Positions 35,786 through 44,566 of a stretch of DNA of 64,000 nt are shown here, piece after piece (the first letter of the stretch is position 1; each line of letters begins with the position of its first letter). The stretch lies in the NCBI GenBank assembly GCA_019115385.1, contig DXDR01000014.1, positions 62,001 through 126,000 of the forward strand, written 5' to 3'. The DNA comes from Candidatus Mediterraneibacter avicola (GTDB lineage: Bacteria; Bacillota; Clostridia; Lachnospirales; Lachnospiraceae). The translations under genes were made by a program, and so were the position numbers. The notes below the pieces were generated by a model. The model saw only the letters and a program-made list of their open reading frames with translations. It did no database searches and had not been told where the DNA came from.

Positions 35786-35802
35786 ATATACATATTGCGG
35801 AT
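35774..35802. promoter_or_regulatory. ModE-like operator overlapping the modA -10
   Basis: ATCGGATATA, 8 bp, then ATATTGCGGAT. This resembles the E. coli Mod box (ATCGNTATATA-N6-TATATAACGAT, from memory) and sits over the -10 and start region, where a repressor would block transcription. Confidence 0.5.
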
Positions 35803-35948
35803 GAAGAGATCTATCGCACAAAAAGAGCCATGCCGGTTTGGAGCAGCCAGGGAGTCAGTGGAAAAGGAATGTTTTCATCCCGGGTATTACAGATCCAGAA
35901 CTGCGAAGAGCGGTATGGAATATAAAAAAGAAACAGGAGGAACGTATT

Positions 35949-36821
35949 TTGAAGAGAAGAGTATTGGCGGCAATGCTGGCAGCGGTTATGGTATTTTCTA
36001 TGGCGGCGTGCGGAAACGGCGGAGAAGATTCGGGAGAAAGCGGAAACCAGGGTGAAAGTTCAGCGGAAGAAGAGACAGAGATCCAGGTGTTCATTGCAGC
36101 CAGCCTGAATACAGTCATGACAGAACTGGCGGAGAAGTACAATGAGGATCATCCGAATGTAAAAATCACATTTAACGCAGACAGTTCAGGAACGCTGCTG
36201 ACCCAGATCCGGGAAGGGTATGAGTGTGATATTTTCTTCTCGGCAGCTCAGAAACAGATGGACGATCTGGAGGCGGACGGCCTTATGGTGGAAGGTACAC
36301 GGGCAGATGTAGTTAATAACCAGGTTGTTGTAGTGACATTAAAAGACAGCGGGACAAAAGTGACAGGTCTTGAAAATCTGGGAGACGCGGAGAGTATCGC
36401 CCTGGCGGGCGGCAGCGTTCCGGTAGGCAGATATACAAGACAGGCACTGATTAATCTGGGCATGCTTCCAGAGGCAGATGATCCGGCTTCTGTTACGACA
36501 GAGGAAGTGTCCGAAGCACTCGGCGGTGTGGAGATCAGCGAACAGGACAACGTAAGCAAGGTGCTGACGGCGGTTGTGGAAGGATCCTGCGAGGTTGGCA
36601 CAACCTATTATTCTGATACATACGGATATGAGGACGATCTTGAGATTCTTGAGACAGTCAGCTATGATCTGACCGGAAACGTAATTTATCCGATCGCGAG
36701 AGTGGTAAACGAGGAGGCGGACGACGCCCAGACGGCAGCTGCAGAAGACTTCCTTGAATACGTGCTCTCTGATGAGGCGGAAGAAGTTTTTGAAGCGTAC
36801 TATTTTGATACAAACGTCTGA
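35949..36821 (+). CDS. modA: molybdate ABC transporter substrate-binding protein
   Basis: A 290-residue ModA lipoprotein. The signal peptide LKRRVLAAMLAAVMVFSMAAC ends in a lipobox at about residue 21 and is followed by a Gly/Ser/Glu linker. ModA features are VFIAASLNTVMTELAEKY, ITFNADSSGTLLTQI, DIFFSAAQKQMDDLE and GGSVPVGRYTRQAL. The track start (35838) is too early; TTG 35949 has AGGAGG 8 nt upstream and begins the signal peptide. It delivers molybdate to ModB. Confidence 0.93.
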   Translation: MKRRVLAAMLAAVMVFSMAACGNGGEDSGESGNQGESSAEEETEIQVFIAASLNTVMTELAEKYNEDHPNVKITFNADSSGTLLTQIREGYECDIFFSAAQKQMDDLEADGLMVEGTRADVVNNQVVVVTLKDSGTKVTGLENLGDAESIALAGGSVPVGRYTRQALINLGMLPEADDPASVTTEEVSEALGGVEISEQDNVSKVLTAVVEGSCEVGTTYYSDTYGYEDDLEILETVSYDLTGNVIYPIARVVNEEADDAQTAAAEDFLEYVLSDEAEEVFEAYYFDTNV

Positions 36822-36865
36822 TAATTGAAAACGGCGCCGCACCAGTATTTTGCAGGAGGAAATAC

Positions 36866-37570
36866 ATGGAAGAGATAATGGATATTTTAAAAGAACTGGA
36901 CTGGAGTCCGCTGTTTATTTCACTGAAAACCGGAGTGGTAGCCACAGTGATATCCTTCTTTCTGGGCATATTTGCGGCCAGAAAAGTGGTGAAAGCGTCT
37001 CCCGGAAAGAAAGCAGTGATCGACGGGATCCTGACACTGCCAATGGTGCTTCCTCCAACAGTCGCGGGATTTTTCCTGCTGCTCCTGTTCAGCCGGAGGC
37101 GGCCCCTGGGAGAATTTCTGTTTGAAGAATTCGGCTTTAAAGTAGTGCAGACCTGGCTGGGGTGTATTATCGCGGCCACAGTAATCGCGTTTCCGCTTAT
37201 GTACCGCAATGCCCGGGCGGCTATGGAACAGGTGGACGTCAATCTGATCTATGCGGGACGCACGCTTGGCATGTCAGATGTGCAGATTTTCTGGAAGGTG
37301 GTAGTCCCTGCGGCCGGGCCCGGTATTGTGTCGGGCACCATCCTGACCTTTGCCAGGGCGCTGGGAGAATACGGAGCCACATCTATGCTGGCGGGGAATA
37401 TACCAGGCAAGACGGGAACCATTTCCCAGAAGATCGCAATGGTCATCCAGGACGGAGATTATCTGACCGCCGGGATCTGGGTGGCAGTTGTTATGGTGAT
37501 TGCATTTCTTGTGATCTTTCTGATGAATCTCATTTCCGGGAAAAAGATGAAGAACGTGGGGAGGTGGTAG
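36866..37570 (+). CDS. modB: molybdate ABC transporter permease
   Basis: A 234-residue ModB with five or six membrane segments. The conserved stretches GILTLPMVLPPTVAGFFLLLL, AARTLGMSD-like AGRTLGMSDVQIFWKVVVPA and ARALGEYGATSMLAGNI are present. GGAGG lies upstream of the ATG. It follows modA by 44 bp and precedes modC by 3 bp. Confidence 0.95.
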   Translation: MEEIMDILKELDWSPLFISLKTGVVATVISFFLGIFAARKVVKASPGKKAVIDGILTLPMVLPPTVAGFFLLLLFSRRRPLGEFLFEEFGFKVVQTWLGCIIAATVIAFPLMYRNARAAMEQVDVNLIYAGRTLGMSDVQIFWKVVVPAAGPGIVSGTILTFARALGEYGATSMLAGNIPGKTGTISQKIAMVIQDGDYLTAGIWVAVVMVIAFLVIFLMNLISGKKMKNVGRW

Positions 37571-37573
37571 GAC

Positions 37574-38611
37574 GTGGGCGTATCCGTGCATATAAAAAAG
37601 CGTCTGGACAACTTTTTGCTTGATATCAGCTTTGAGAGCGAAGCAAAAAGGATCGGTATCCTGGGGGCTTCCGGGTGCGGGAAAAGTATGACGCTTAAAA
37701 GCATTGCCGGGATTGCGGTTCCGGATGAAGGCAAGATTGAGGCGGGCGGCAGAACATTTTTTGACAGCAGCGCCAGGATAAATCTGAAGCCCCAGAAGCG
37801 CAATGCAGGATATCTGTTTCAGAATTATGCCCTGTTCCCTACTATGACGGTGGAGAAGAATATCGCGGCAGGGCTTCGCGGAAACCGGGCGGAAACTGCA
37901 CGGCGGGTAAAGGAGATGGTGGAGAAGTTTCAGCTCCGGGGGCTGGAGAAGCGGCTGCCGTCAGAACTGTCCGGCGGACAGCAGCAGAGAACAGCCCTGG
38001 CCCGCATCATGGCCTATGAGCCGGATATTATTCTGCTGGACGAACCTTTTTCCGCTCTTGATATGTACCTGAAAGACCAGCTCCAGAGGGAACTGGCAGA
38101 AATGCTGGAAGATTATGAAGGAACCGTGATCCTGGTCTCCCACAACAGAGACGAAGTGTACCGGTTCAGCGAGGAACTTCTGGTTATAGATCAGGGGAAA
38201 ATCGCGGTCAGAGGAAAGACAAAAGATATATTTGAGAATCCGGTGAGCCTGGAAGCTGCCCGTCTGACCGGCTGCAAAAACTTTTCCCGTGCCCGCAGGC
38301 TGGACGCACATACTGCGGAGGCGCTGGACTGGGGAGTTGCCTTGAGAACTTCCAGGGAGATCCCGGAGGACACGCTGTGGGTGGGCTACCGGGCCCATGA
38401 TTTTGTTCCCGTATGGGGAGAGGGCGGAGACAATCTGCTGAAATTTGATCTGGAGAGCAGCGCGGAGCTTCCATTCGAACACAATTATTACATAAAAGCA
38501 GGGGAAACTGTGTGCTGGTTTGTTCAGCGGGAGAAGATGAGTGAAATAGAAGAAAAGGGACTGCCGGACTATCTCAGGCTGGCAGAGGATAAGATACTGT
38601 TTTTGAAGTGA
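37574..38611 (+). CDS. modC: molybdate ABC transporter ATP-binding protein
   Basis: A 345-residue ModC. Walker A is GASGCGKSMT near residue 35, the signature is LSGGQQQRTALAR, Walker B is IILLDEPFSALD and the switch is VSHNRDEVY. Residues about 235-345 are a regulatory tail, shorter and more divergent than the E. coli molybdate-binding MOP domain. The start is GTG at 37574 with GGAGGTGG upstream. It powers the ModAB importer. Confidence 0.93.
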   Translation: MGVSVHIKKRLDNFLLDISFESEAKRIGILGASGCGKSMTLKSIAGIAVPDEGKIEAGGRTFFDSSARINLKPQKRNAGYLFQNYALFPTMTVEKNIAAGLRGNRAETARRVKEMVEKFQLRGLEKRLPSELSGGQQQRTALARIMAYEPDIILLDEPFSALDMYLKDQLQRELAEMLEDYEGTVILVSHNRDEVYRFSEELLVIDQGKIAVRGKTKDIFENPVSLEAARLTGCKNFSRARRLDAHTAEALDWGVALRTSREIPEDTLWVGYRAHDFVPVWGEGGDNLLKFDLESSAELPFEHNYYIKAGETVCWFVQREKMSEIEEKGLPDYLRLAEDKILFLK

Positions 38612-38639
38612 AATTAATATTAAAGTAAAATTTTGCAAA

Positions 38640-38653
38640 AGTGTATTTACACT
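38640..38653. promoter_or_regulatory. 14-bp palindrome over the MATE-gene -35
   Basis: AGTGTATTTACACT is a perfect palindrome that covers the -35 TTTACA. It is a candidate repressor site for the pump gene; no linked regulator gene is present. Confidence 0.5.
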
Positions 38654-38674
38654 CTGTCTCTTCTGTTATATAAT
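38646..38674 (+). promoter_or_regulatory. promoter of the MATE gene
   Basis: TTTACA, 17-nt spacer, perfect TATAAT, about 35 nt upstream of the ATG. Confidence 0.8.
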
Positions 38675-38708
38675 CTGCATCTGGATTTTAGTAACGGGGG
38701 AAGATATT

Positions 38709-40091
38709 ATGAAAGCAGTTCAGTCTGATATGACAACTGGAAATCCGATGAATATCATCTTTAACTTTACTCTGCCGATCTTCATCGGAAATGTGTTTCA
38801 GCAGTTTTATAATATGGCAGATGCGGTGATCGTAGGGAAGTTTGTGGGAAATAAAGCCCTTGCAGCCGTGGGCAGTACCGGCACGATCATGTTTCTGATC
38901 TACGGGTTTGTGGTCGGCATGACAGCAGGATTTACGGTGCTGACCGCCCAGAAATTCGGAGCCGGGGATATGCCGGCCATGCGCAGGACAGTGGCGGGAG
39001 CGTCGTTTCTGTCTTTACTCGTGGGCCTTGTACTTACAGCAGCTTTTATGGCGTTTATGAAGCCCTGGCTTACTCTGATGCACACACCGGAAGATATTTT
39101 TGCGGATGCTTACGCGTATATTATGATCATCAGCGCCGGGATCCTGGCCCAGATGCTCTATAACCTTCTGGCCAGCATTCTGCGCGCTCTGGGCAACAGC
39201 AGGGTACCGCTGTATTTTCTGATTCTGTCGGCGCTGCTCAATATTGTGCTGGATCTTGTATTTATTATTGTGTTTCATATGGGGGCAGCAGGGGCTGCAG
39301 CGGCAACTGTGATCTCCCAGGGAGTGTCCGGGGCTCTGTGTCTGGTCTATATCGTGAAAAAAGTGCCCCTTCTGCATATGACCAGAGAAGACTGGAAGCT
39401 GTCCGGGGCTCTTCTGGGCACCCAGATCCGAATTGGCATTCCCATGGCCCTGCAGTATTCCATTACTGCTGTGGGAACGATGATGGTACAGGCCTCCCTG
39501 AATATTCTTGGTTCCACACTGGTAGCTGCTTATACGGCGGCAGGGAAGATCGAGCAGATCGTCACTCAGGCATATGTAGCCATGGGCACGACGATGGCTA
39601 CATATGGAGCCCAGAACATGGGAGCGGGCAACATATCACGGATCCGTCAGGGATTTAAGGCGTCCACCGTTATCGGAGTTGTCTATGCAGTTGTCTCTGC
39701 TGCGCTGGTGATGACAGTGGGAAAATACATGACGTATCTGTTTGTGTCGGAAGATGTGGCGTTGATTATGGATTCGGTAAATACATATCTTGTCTGCGCG
39801 GGAATCTTTTTCATCCCTCTGGCCATTGTGAACATTTACCGGAACGGCATTCAGGGCCTGGGTTACGGGCTGCTTCCCATGATGGCCGGCGTGGCTGAAC
39901 TGGCAGGGAGAGGTGTGGTCGCGGTGATAGCGGCCAGGCAGAAAAGTTATCTGGGAGTGTGTCTTGCAAGTCCCGCAGCCTGGGTGCTGGCCGCCCTTCT
40001 TCTGATCGGAATGTACTACTATGTGGTGAAGATCGACCTGAAAAAAATATTCCCGGACAGGTATGCCGGGAACCAGATACAGAGCGATTAA
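38709..40091 (+). CDS. MATE-family efflux transporter
   Basis: A 460-residue membrane protein with about 12 membrane segments. Typical MATE text is NPMNIIFNFTLPIFIGNVFQQFYNMADAVIVGKFVG, ALAAVGSTGTIMFLI and the repeated second half ALQYSITAVGTMMVQASLN. MATE pumps exchange Na+ or H+ for drugs or metabolites; the substrate cannot be predicted. The gene is monocistronic, with its own promoter and a likely operator. Confidence 0.93.
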   Translation: MKAVQSDMTTGNPMNIIFNFTLPIFIGNVFQQFYNMADAVIVGKFVGNKALAAVGSTGTIMFLIYGFVVGMTAGFTVLTAQKFGAGDMPAMRRTVAGASFLSLLVGLVLTAAFMAFMKPWLTLMHTPEDIFADAYAYIMIISAGILAQMLYNLLASILRALGNSRVPLYFLILSALLNIVLDLVFIIVFHMGAAGAAAATVISQGVSGALCLVYIVKKVPLLHMTREDWKLSGALLGTQIRIGIPMALQYSITAVGTMMVQASLNILGSTLVAAYTAAGKIEQIVTQAYVAMGTTMATYGAQNMGAGNISRIRQGFKASTVIGVVYAVVSAALVMTVGKYMTYLFVSEDVALIMDSVNTYLVCAGIFFIPLAIVNIYRNGIQGLGYGLLPMMAGVAELAGRGVVAVIAARQKSYLGVCLASPAAWVLAALLLIGMYYYVVKIDLKKIFPDRYAGNQIQSD

Positions 40092-40124
40092 ACGTTCTGT
40101 GTAATATTCATTTAGGCGAAGTCC

Positions 40125-40165
40125 AATGGCCGTGCACACAAGCTGTATGAACAGCCATTGTCTTC
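40125..40165 (+). terminator. possible terminator after the MATE gene
   Basis: CAATGGC and GCCATTG pair around a long loop and are followed by a loose T-rich stretch (TCTTCTGTTTTC). The hairpin is weak. Confidence 0.3.
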
Positions 40166-40249
40166 TGTTTTCATGTTTACAGGATAACAGGAAAATGTGA
40201 ATCCGGTGTGTCAATATATGGAAGAAATCTTAAAAATTATAAAAAGAAA

Positions 40250-40561
40250 CTAAACTTTTTTTGCGATGGTATGCATGGTGTCCTGAGCGGCCTGCAGCCA
40301 TCGCTTTTTTTCAGTTTCAAACCGTTCATTAAGCCAGGCCATCGCCTGATCCATCCCTTCTTCAGAGAGAGGGAAGGTGGCGCTTTCTTTCTGGTCCTCC
40401 GGTGTCTGTTCAAAACACCAGGGTTCGGGATAGACATAGGCCGTAAATGTAGTGCTGTTTTTACCGTCGTCGCCCGCCAGCAAATAGCGCATTCCGTGAT
40501 GGCTTCCCGAAAATGGTTCTTTTTTCAGCCCGCCGAAGGGCACAAGTCTTTTATCGATCAT
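40250..40561 (-). CDS. hypothetical protein, 103 aa
   Basis: A small soluble acidic protein with the aromatic-rich segment TFTAYVYPEPWCFEQTPEDQK and an amphipathic C-terminal half. I do not recognise the family. It has an AAAGGAA site about 13 nt upstream, a bit far, and a TATAAT-like box further up on the same strand. No long competing ORF fits better: the 465-aa plus-strand ORF across here is antisense to a clear lipoprotein gene. It follows the orphan binding protein on the same strand. Confidence 0.55.
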   Translation of the reverse strand: MIDKRLVPFGGLKKEPFSGSHHGMRYLLAGDDGKNSTTFTAYVYPEPWCFEQTPEDQKESATFPLSEEGMDQAMAWLNERFETEKKRWLQAAQDTMHTIAKKV

Positions 40562-40644
40562 AATCTGCTGAAAATTCCTTTCGTGAGTTATGGAAGAGGA
40601 GGAGCGCAGCGCATCCCCGGTACGTTTTGCGCGTATGCAGCCGC

Positions 40645-40679
40645 AGCCCGGAATCCGTGCATACAGCCGCTTCCGGGCT
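40645..40679. other. 9-bp inverted repeat between two minus-strand genes
   Basis: AGCCCGGAA and TTCCGGGCT frame a 17-nt loop. It could end transcription of the binding-protein gene, but no T run follows on the minus strand. Confidence 0.4.
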
Positions 40680-40708
40680 GGGCATATCTGTTTCCTTTGA
40701 ATATTATA

Positions 40709-41758
40709 TCACTGTGCTGCGATTGCCGCAAATTTTGTTGTGACCAGATCTTCATAGGGCGCTCTCTTTTCCAGTTCGCCCGCGCTTTCCAGAATATCCT
40801 GGAGAAGGTCGAAGCTGCTCTCCTCAAATATCAGATTGCTCTTCCATGTGTCCTGGTCATAATAGCGGGTTACTATGGTAGTAATAGTCTCCAGATTGGT
40901 CTCCGGGAACTGAGGCTCAATGACGGCGGCAATTTCTTCCGGCGTGTGGGACTGCACATAGTCCATACCTTTTTGAAGAGCATTTGTAAAGCCCTGTATG
41001 ATATCCGGGTTCTCGTCGATATAACTCTTTTTTGCGCTGAAGGCGGTATAAGGAACATAGCCGCTGTCTTCGCCAAGGGAGGCCACTACATAGCCTTTCC
41101 CTTCGGACTCAAGGGTGGTCGCGCCCGGCTCAAACTCGACGGTGAAATCTCCCTGGCCTTCTGCAAACGCCGCGGCAGTGGAACCAAAATCAATGTTCTG
41201 GTTGATTTCCAGATCGGTCTCCGGGTCAATGCCGTTTTCTTTCAGGATATACTCAAATACCATTTCGGGCATACCGCCTTTGCGCCCGCCAAGCACCAGG
41301 CGCCCTTTCAGATCCTCCCAGGAGAAATCCTCCATTTCTTCCCGGGCTACCAGGAAGTTGCCCGCCCTTTGGGTCAGCTGGGCAAAGTTGACAACATAGT
41401 CGTTTGCGCCTTCGTTGTAGGTGTAAATAGAGGCTTCAGAACCCATAAATCCGATATCGGCTTCGCCGGAAATAACAGCAGTCATCGTTTTATCTGCCCC
41501 AAATCCGCAGACCAGATCCAGCTCGATGCCTTCTTCCTCAAAATATCCTTCTTCAATAGCCACATACATTGGGGCGTAGAAGATAGAGTGGGCGACTTCG
41601 TTTAAAGTCACTTTTGTAAGTTCTTTTTCTTCTTCCTGGACAGCAGGATCGCCGTTGTTCTTCTTACTGTCTTTGTCATCTGCTCCGTCTGAGCAGGCAG
41701 TGAGAAGTCCTGCGGTCAGGGCAGCACAGAGAAGCGAGGCAAGTATACGCTTTTTCAT
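40709..41758 (-). CDS. ABC transporter substrate-binding lipoprotein, NMT1/THI5-like, orphan
   Basis: A 349-residue lipoprotein with signal peptide MKKRILASLLCAALTAGLLTAC, lipobox Cys at about 22, then an Asp/Lys/Asn linker. The NMT1/SsuA-type fold shows in HSIFYAPMYVAIEEGYFEEEGIE and ISGEADIGFMGSEA. Family members bind thiamine precursors, sulfonates, nitrate or similar small molecules. The track start at 41770 is shifted: its ATGGAGG supplies the ribosome site for ATG 41758. No permease or ATPase gene is adjacent, so its partners must be elsewhere. Confidence 0.87.
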   Translation of the reverse strand: MKKRILASLLCAALTAGLLTACSDGADDKDSKKNNGDPAVQEEEKELTKVTLNEVAHSIFYAPMYVAIEEGYFEEEGIELDLVCGFGADKTMTAVISGEADIGFMGSEASIYTYNEGANDYVVNFAQLTQRAGNFLVAREEMEDFSWEDLKGRLVLGGRKGGMPEMVFEYILKENGIDPETDLEINQNIDFGSTAAAFAEGQGDFTVEFEPGATTLESEGKGYVVASLGEDSGYVPYTAFSAKKSYIDENPDIIQGFTNALQKGMDYVQSHTPEEIAAVIEPQFPETNLETITTIVTRYYDQDTWKSNLIFEESSFDLLQDILESAGELEKRAPYEDLVTTKFAAIAAQ

Positions 41759-41827
41759 ATAATCCTCCATGAATCTGTTCTTATTCCCTTATACTATATG
41801 AAAATCAGGAAAAATGTGTTCAGATAA

Positions 41828-41915
41828 AAAGAACTGCTGAAAATCCATCTCCTGTTTCCGGCGGACGGATTGTCCGCTTCTGAAAACAGCAGAGGAGGAA
41901 TTTCAGCAGTTCTTT
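41828..41915. other. long imperfect hairpin with perfect 15-bp outer stem
   Basis: AAAGAACTGCTGAAA and TTTCAGCAGTTCTTT pair exactly; an inner GCGGAC/GTCCGC stem adds to it. On the minus strand it is followed by TTTTTATC, so it may terminate the zinc-ribbon gene (41969-43213) ahead of the orphan binding protein. Confidence 0.6.
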
Positions 41916-41968
41916 GAAAAATCCTGTAATGGATCGGAGGACTTTAATTATATCTCTGACCGGTTGGT

Positions 41969-43213
41969 TCAGTCTGCATAATCGTCGTCAAAAGGATCAT
42001 CGTAATCATCTTCTTCATCCGCCGCGCCTCTGGACACGATTGCCAGGATCAGAGAAACGATAGCCATGACTCCGCCGGCAGCGGCGCAGATCAGAAGTAT
42101 TGTGTCCCCGTCCCGCATGAAAAATGCCGCGACGGCGCTGCCCAGATAGAACAGCATGGGAAGCAGGAAAGCGAACACAGTGTTTTTCCCGATCAGGATA
42201 AAATACAGCATGGCGGATACAAGGAAGCAGAGCGCCAATATAATATATGTAGTGCCAGAAGAACCGCTTCCGGCAGAAATGCCCTGAAGGCCGGCCGCAA
42301 ATCCTTTGTATATGAAGAATGCAAAACCGATCAGGGAAAGAACTCCCATCACAATGCGCGCTGGACGGAATCTGGGATATTCTTCGTACTCATCGTAATC
42401 ATCCATTTCTGGTTCCGGTTCCGGCATGCGGCGCGAGGCCTTTGCATCATCACGGCGTCTTTTTGCAGCAGCTCTCTCTCTGTCTTCAGAGTTCTCCTGC
42501 GCTGATTTTTTGCGGACAGGCTTGTGCCTGGGGTCTGTAGAAAGCATATCCTCATATCCCTTGCGGACAGCCTGTTCCCGTTTTTCCCGGACTTTTTCAG
42601 ACGGGATATTTGCGTAACGCTTTTCGTCGCTGCTTCCAGATGAATCCGTTCCGGCAGGACGCTTTCTGACGGGACGCTTGTCGGACGCGGGGGCAGATTT
42701 TGCCGTGCGCCCGGGATTTTTCCCTGATGGGATTGCTTTCGTCTCGTCCGTATCAGGTTTTCTGGTTCGACTTTCCGCGGAAGAGGCGGGTTTTTTCCTT
42801 GGCTGCGGGGAGGAAGCATCTCTGCGGGGAGCCGGCTTCCTGACAGGGCGTTCCTTTGGAGCAGACGCTTCCTGATCTGCGTTCTCTTTAGCAGGGGCGG
42901 CTTTCTTTACAGAGGCGCTGTTTTCTGCCGCAGTTTTTTTCGGTACTGCATTTTTTTGTGCAGGTTCTTTTTTTACAGCATTTTCCTTATCCGGCTCAGC
43001 TTTTTTAACCGGTTTCTCTTTGGCCGGCGCCGCCTTTTTTACAGGTTCTTCTTTGTGCCCAGCGGCTTTCTTTGCGCGCTGTTTATCAAGGTTCCACTGT
43101 TTTTTACAGTCACGGCAGACTGCATATTCATTAAAGACCGGTTCGCCGTTTTCATCAGTGCCAACCTGTCTGTTTTTTAATTCTACATCTTTACCACATA
43201 TAGGACACTTCAT
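41969..43213 (-). CDS. zinc-ribbon membrane protein with long basic linker
   Basis: A 414-residue protein in three parts. Residues 1-45 have a zinc ribbon (CPICGKD, CRDCKKQW). Residues about 45-270 are a Lys/Ala/Pro/Arg-rich disordered region with recurring KKAAPAKE-type blocks. Residues about 285-400 contain four predicted membrane helices and the protein ends in an acidic tail (DDYDDPFDDDYAD). I do not know the function; similar architectures are common in Lachnospiraceae. GGAG lies upstream of the ATG. It is divergent from the PHP gene. Confidence 0.8.
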   Translation of the reverse strand: MKCPICGKDVELKNRQVGTDENGEPVFNEYAVCRDCKKQWNLDKQRAKKAAGHKEEPVKKAAPAKEKPVKKAEPDKENAVKKEPAQKNAVPKKTAAENSASVKKAAPAKENADQEASAPKERPVRKPAPRRDASSPQPRKKPASSAESRTRKPDTDETKAIPSGKNPGRTAKSAPASDKRPVRKRPAGTDSSGSSDEKRYANIPSEKVREKREQAVRKGYEDMLSTDPRHKPVRKKSAQENSEDRERAAAKRRRDDAKASRRMPEPEPEMDDYDEYEEYPRFRPARIVMGVLSLIGFAFFIYKGFAAGLQGISAGSGSSGTTYIILALCFLVSAMLYFILIGKNTVFAFLLPMLFYLGSAVAAFFMRDGDTILLICAAAGGVMAIVSLILAIVSRGAADEEDDYDDPFDDDYAD

Positions 43214-43277
43214 GTATATACTCCTCTCTTTTGTACTCCGCTCATTTTAATTGACAAAATCTGCAATCAACACCACT

Positions 43278-43306
43278 ATTATAACATTTAGAAAAGGCTC
43301 CGACAA
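43278..43306 (-). promoter_or_regulatory. promoter of the zinc-ribbon membrane protein gene
   Basis: Minus strand TTGTCG, 17-nt spacer, perfect TATAAT, about 65 nt upstream of the ATG. Confidence 0.65.
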
Positions 43307-43377
43307 TGGAAAAATGCAGGAAAATGTGTTATACTTTGCGATATGGTCTGAATCTTGAAAAGGAGGAAAGGAAAATT

Positions 43378-44112
43378 ATGAGGATTCTTGTAGACACCCA
43401 TTCTCATACAATAGCCAGCGGTCATGCCTACAGCACTTTGTCTGAAATGGCCAGGGCGGCGGGCGGCAGAGGGCTGCAGGCGCTGGCGATCACTGAACAT
43501 GCCCCGGAAATGGAAAATTCCTGCGGCAGGTTTTATTTTATGAATTATGATGTGGTTCCCAGGGAGATGAACGGAGTGAGGCTGCTGATGGGAGCGGAGC
43601 TCAATATCCTGGATGCACAGGGGACAGTCGATCTGCCGGAGAATGTGTGCCGGGATCTTGATATTGCCGTGGCAAGCATCCATCCGCCCTGCTACCGCAG
43701 CGAGCCGACTAAGGAGAACAATACCAGGGCGTATGTGGAGGCTATGAAAAAGCCTTATATTAATATCATTGGACATCCAGATGACAGTCGGGTTCCGGTG
43801 GACTATGAGATACTGGTAAAAACTGCAAAAGAGACGGGAACACTGCTGGAACTTAATAATTCGTCCCTCCGGCCCCAGAGCAGCAGAGTGGGAGCCAGGG
43901 AAAACATGCTCGTTATGCTGGATCTGTGCCGGCAGTATGAGGTCCCGATAACAACAGGAAGCGACGCCCATATTGATGTGGATGCAGGAAATTTCACCCG
44001 GGCGGAAGAACTGCTGGAATACTGCGGCTTCCCGGAAGAGTTGGTGGTGACGACGGATTTTGAGAAGATCAGACCGTTCATAAATTTTGGAAAAATACCT
44101 GGAAACAGATAA
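43378..44112 (+). CDS. PHP-domain phosphatase/hydrolase (YcdX-like)
   Basis: A 244-residue PHP-fold metallohydrolase. Metal-binding motifs are VDTHSHTIASGHA at the N-terminus, ITEHAPEM, MGAELNILD, VASIHPP, IIGHPDD and TGSDAHID. YcdX-like proteins act on phosphate esters, but the substrate here is unknown. The track ORF begins at 43306; ATG 43378 has AAAGGAGG upstream and begins the fold. Confidence 0.88.
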   Translation: MRILVDTHSHTIASGHAYSTLSEMARAAGGRGLQALAITEHAPEMENSCGRFYFMNYDVVPREMNGVRLLMGAELNILDAQGTVDLPENVCRDLDIAVASIHPPCYRSEPTKENNTRAYVEAMKKPYINIIGHPDDSRVPVDYEILVKTAKETGTLLELNNSSLRPQSSRVGARENMLVMLDLCRQYEVPITTGSDAHIDVDAGNFTRAEELLEYCGFPEELVVTTDFEKIRPFINFGKIPGNR

Positions 44113-44158
44113 ATCTGATAAAAAGGTGGACTTTAAGAATTTAGTGTGCTAAAATGTA

Positions 44159-44194
44159 ACGGTAGCTTCTGGAAAGATTAAGCTGCCGTTTTTA
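44159..44194 (+). terminator. intrinsic terminator after the PHP gene
   Basis: ACGGTAGCTT and AAGCTGCCGT pair (one G-U) around an 11-nt loop and are followed by TTTTTATT. A possible promoter (TGGACT-17-TAAAAT, 44128-44155) lies directly before it. Confidence 0.75.
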
Positions 44195-44226
44195 TTATAT
44201 TTATCTGGATCTGAAAAGGAGATTGG

Positions 44227-44520
44227 ATGATTATGAGCAAAAAAATCAGGACAGAGGCGGTAGACTATCTGTTTAGCGCCATTCTCAGTCTGGAAAATAA
44301 AGAAGAGTGTTATACATTTTTTGAGGATATCTGTACCATCAATGAGCTTCTTTCGCTGTCGCAGCGGTTTGAAGTCGCAAAAATGCTCCGGGAACAGAAA
44401 ACATATCTTGAGATCGCAGAGAAAACCGGTGCTTCCACTGCGACGATCAGCCGTGTAAACCGTTCGCTGAATTATGGAAATGATGGATATGACATGGTGT
44501 TTGAAAGAATTAACAGATAA
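44227..44520 (+). CDS. YerC/YecD family TrpR-related protein
   Basis: A 97-residue all-helical protein of the TrpR/YerC family. The HTH is YLEIAEKTGASTATISRVNRSL near residues 58-80, and the family core is ICTINELLSLSQRFEVAKML. YerC lacks a clear tryptophan pocket and its ligand is not known. GGAG lies 5 nt before the ATG at 44227; an in-frame ATG at 44233 is also possible. In some Firmicutes yerC neighbours pcrA, as here with one gene between. Confidence 0.88.
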   Translation: MIMSKKIRTEAVDYLFSAILSLENKEECYTFFEDICTINELLSLSQRFEVAKMLREQKTYLEIAEKTGASTATISRVNRSLNYGNDGYDMVFERINR

Positions 44521-44527
44521 ATGAAGC

Positions 44528-44566
44528 GCGGCGCTGTTCCAAAAGGGATCAGCGCCGCTGTTTTAT
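44528..44566. terminator. terminator between converging YerC and DUF1836 genes
   Basis: GCGGCGCTG and CAGCGCCGC form a perfect 9-bp stem followed by TGTTTTATT on the plus strand. It overlaps the end of the DUF1836 gene. Confidence 0.8.

Noticed and set aside
35790-35948. Moco riboswitch before modA
   Set aside because: The conserved Moco RNA features could not be found; the ORF extension upstream of the TTG is also not convincing as coding.
40208-41605. 465-aa plus-strand ORF
   Set aside because: Antisense to a lipoprotein gene with an obvious signal peptide; no family resemblance.
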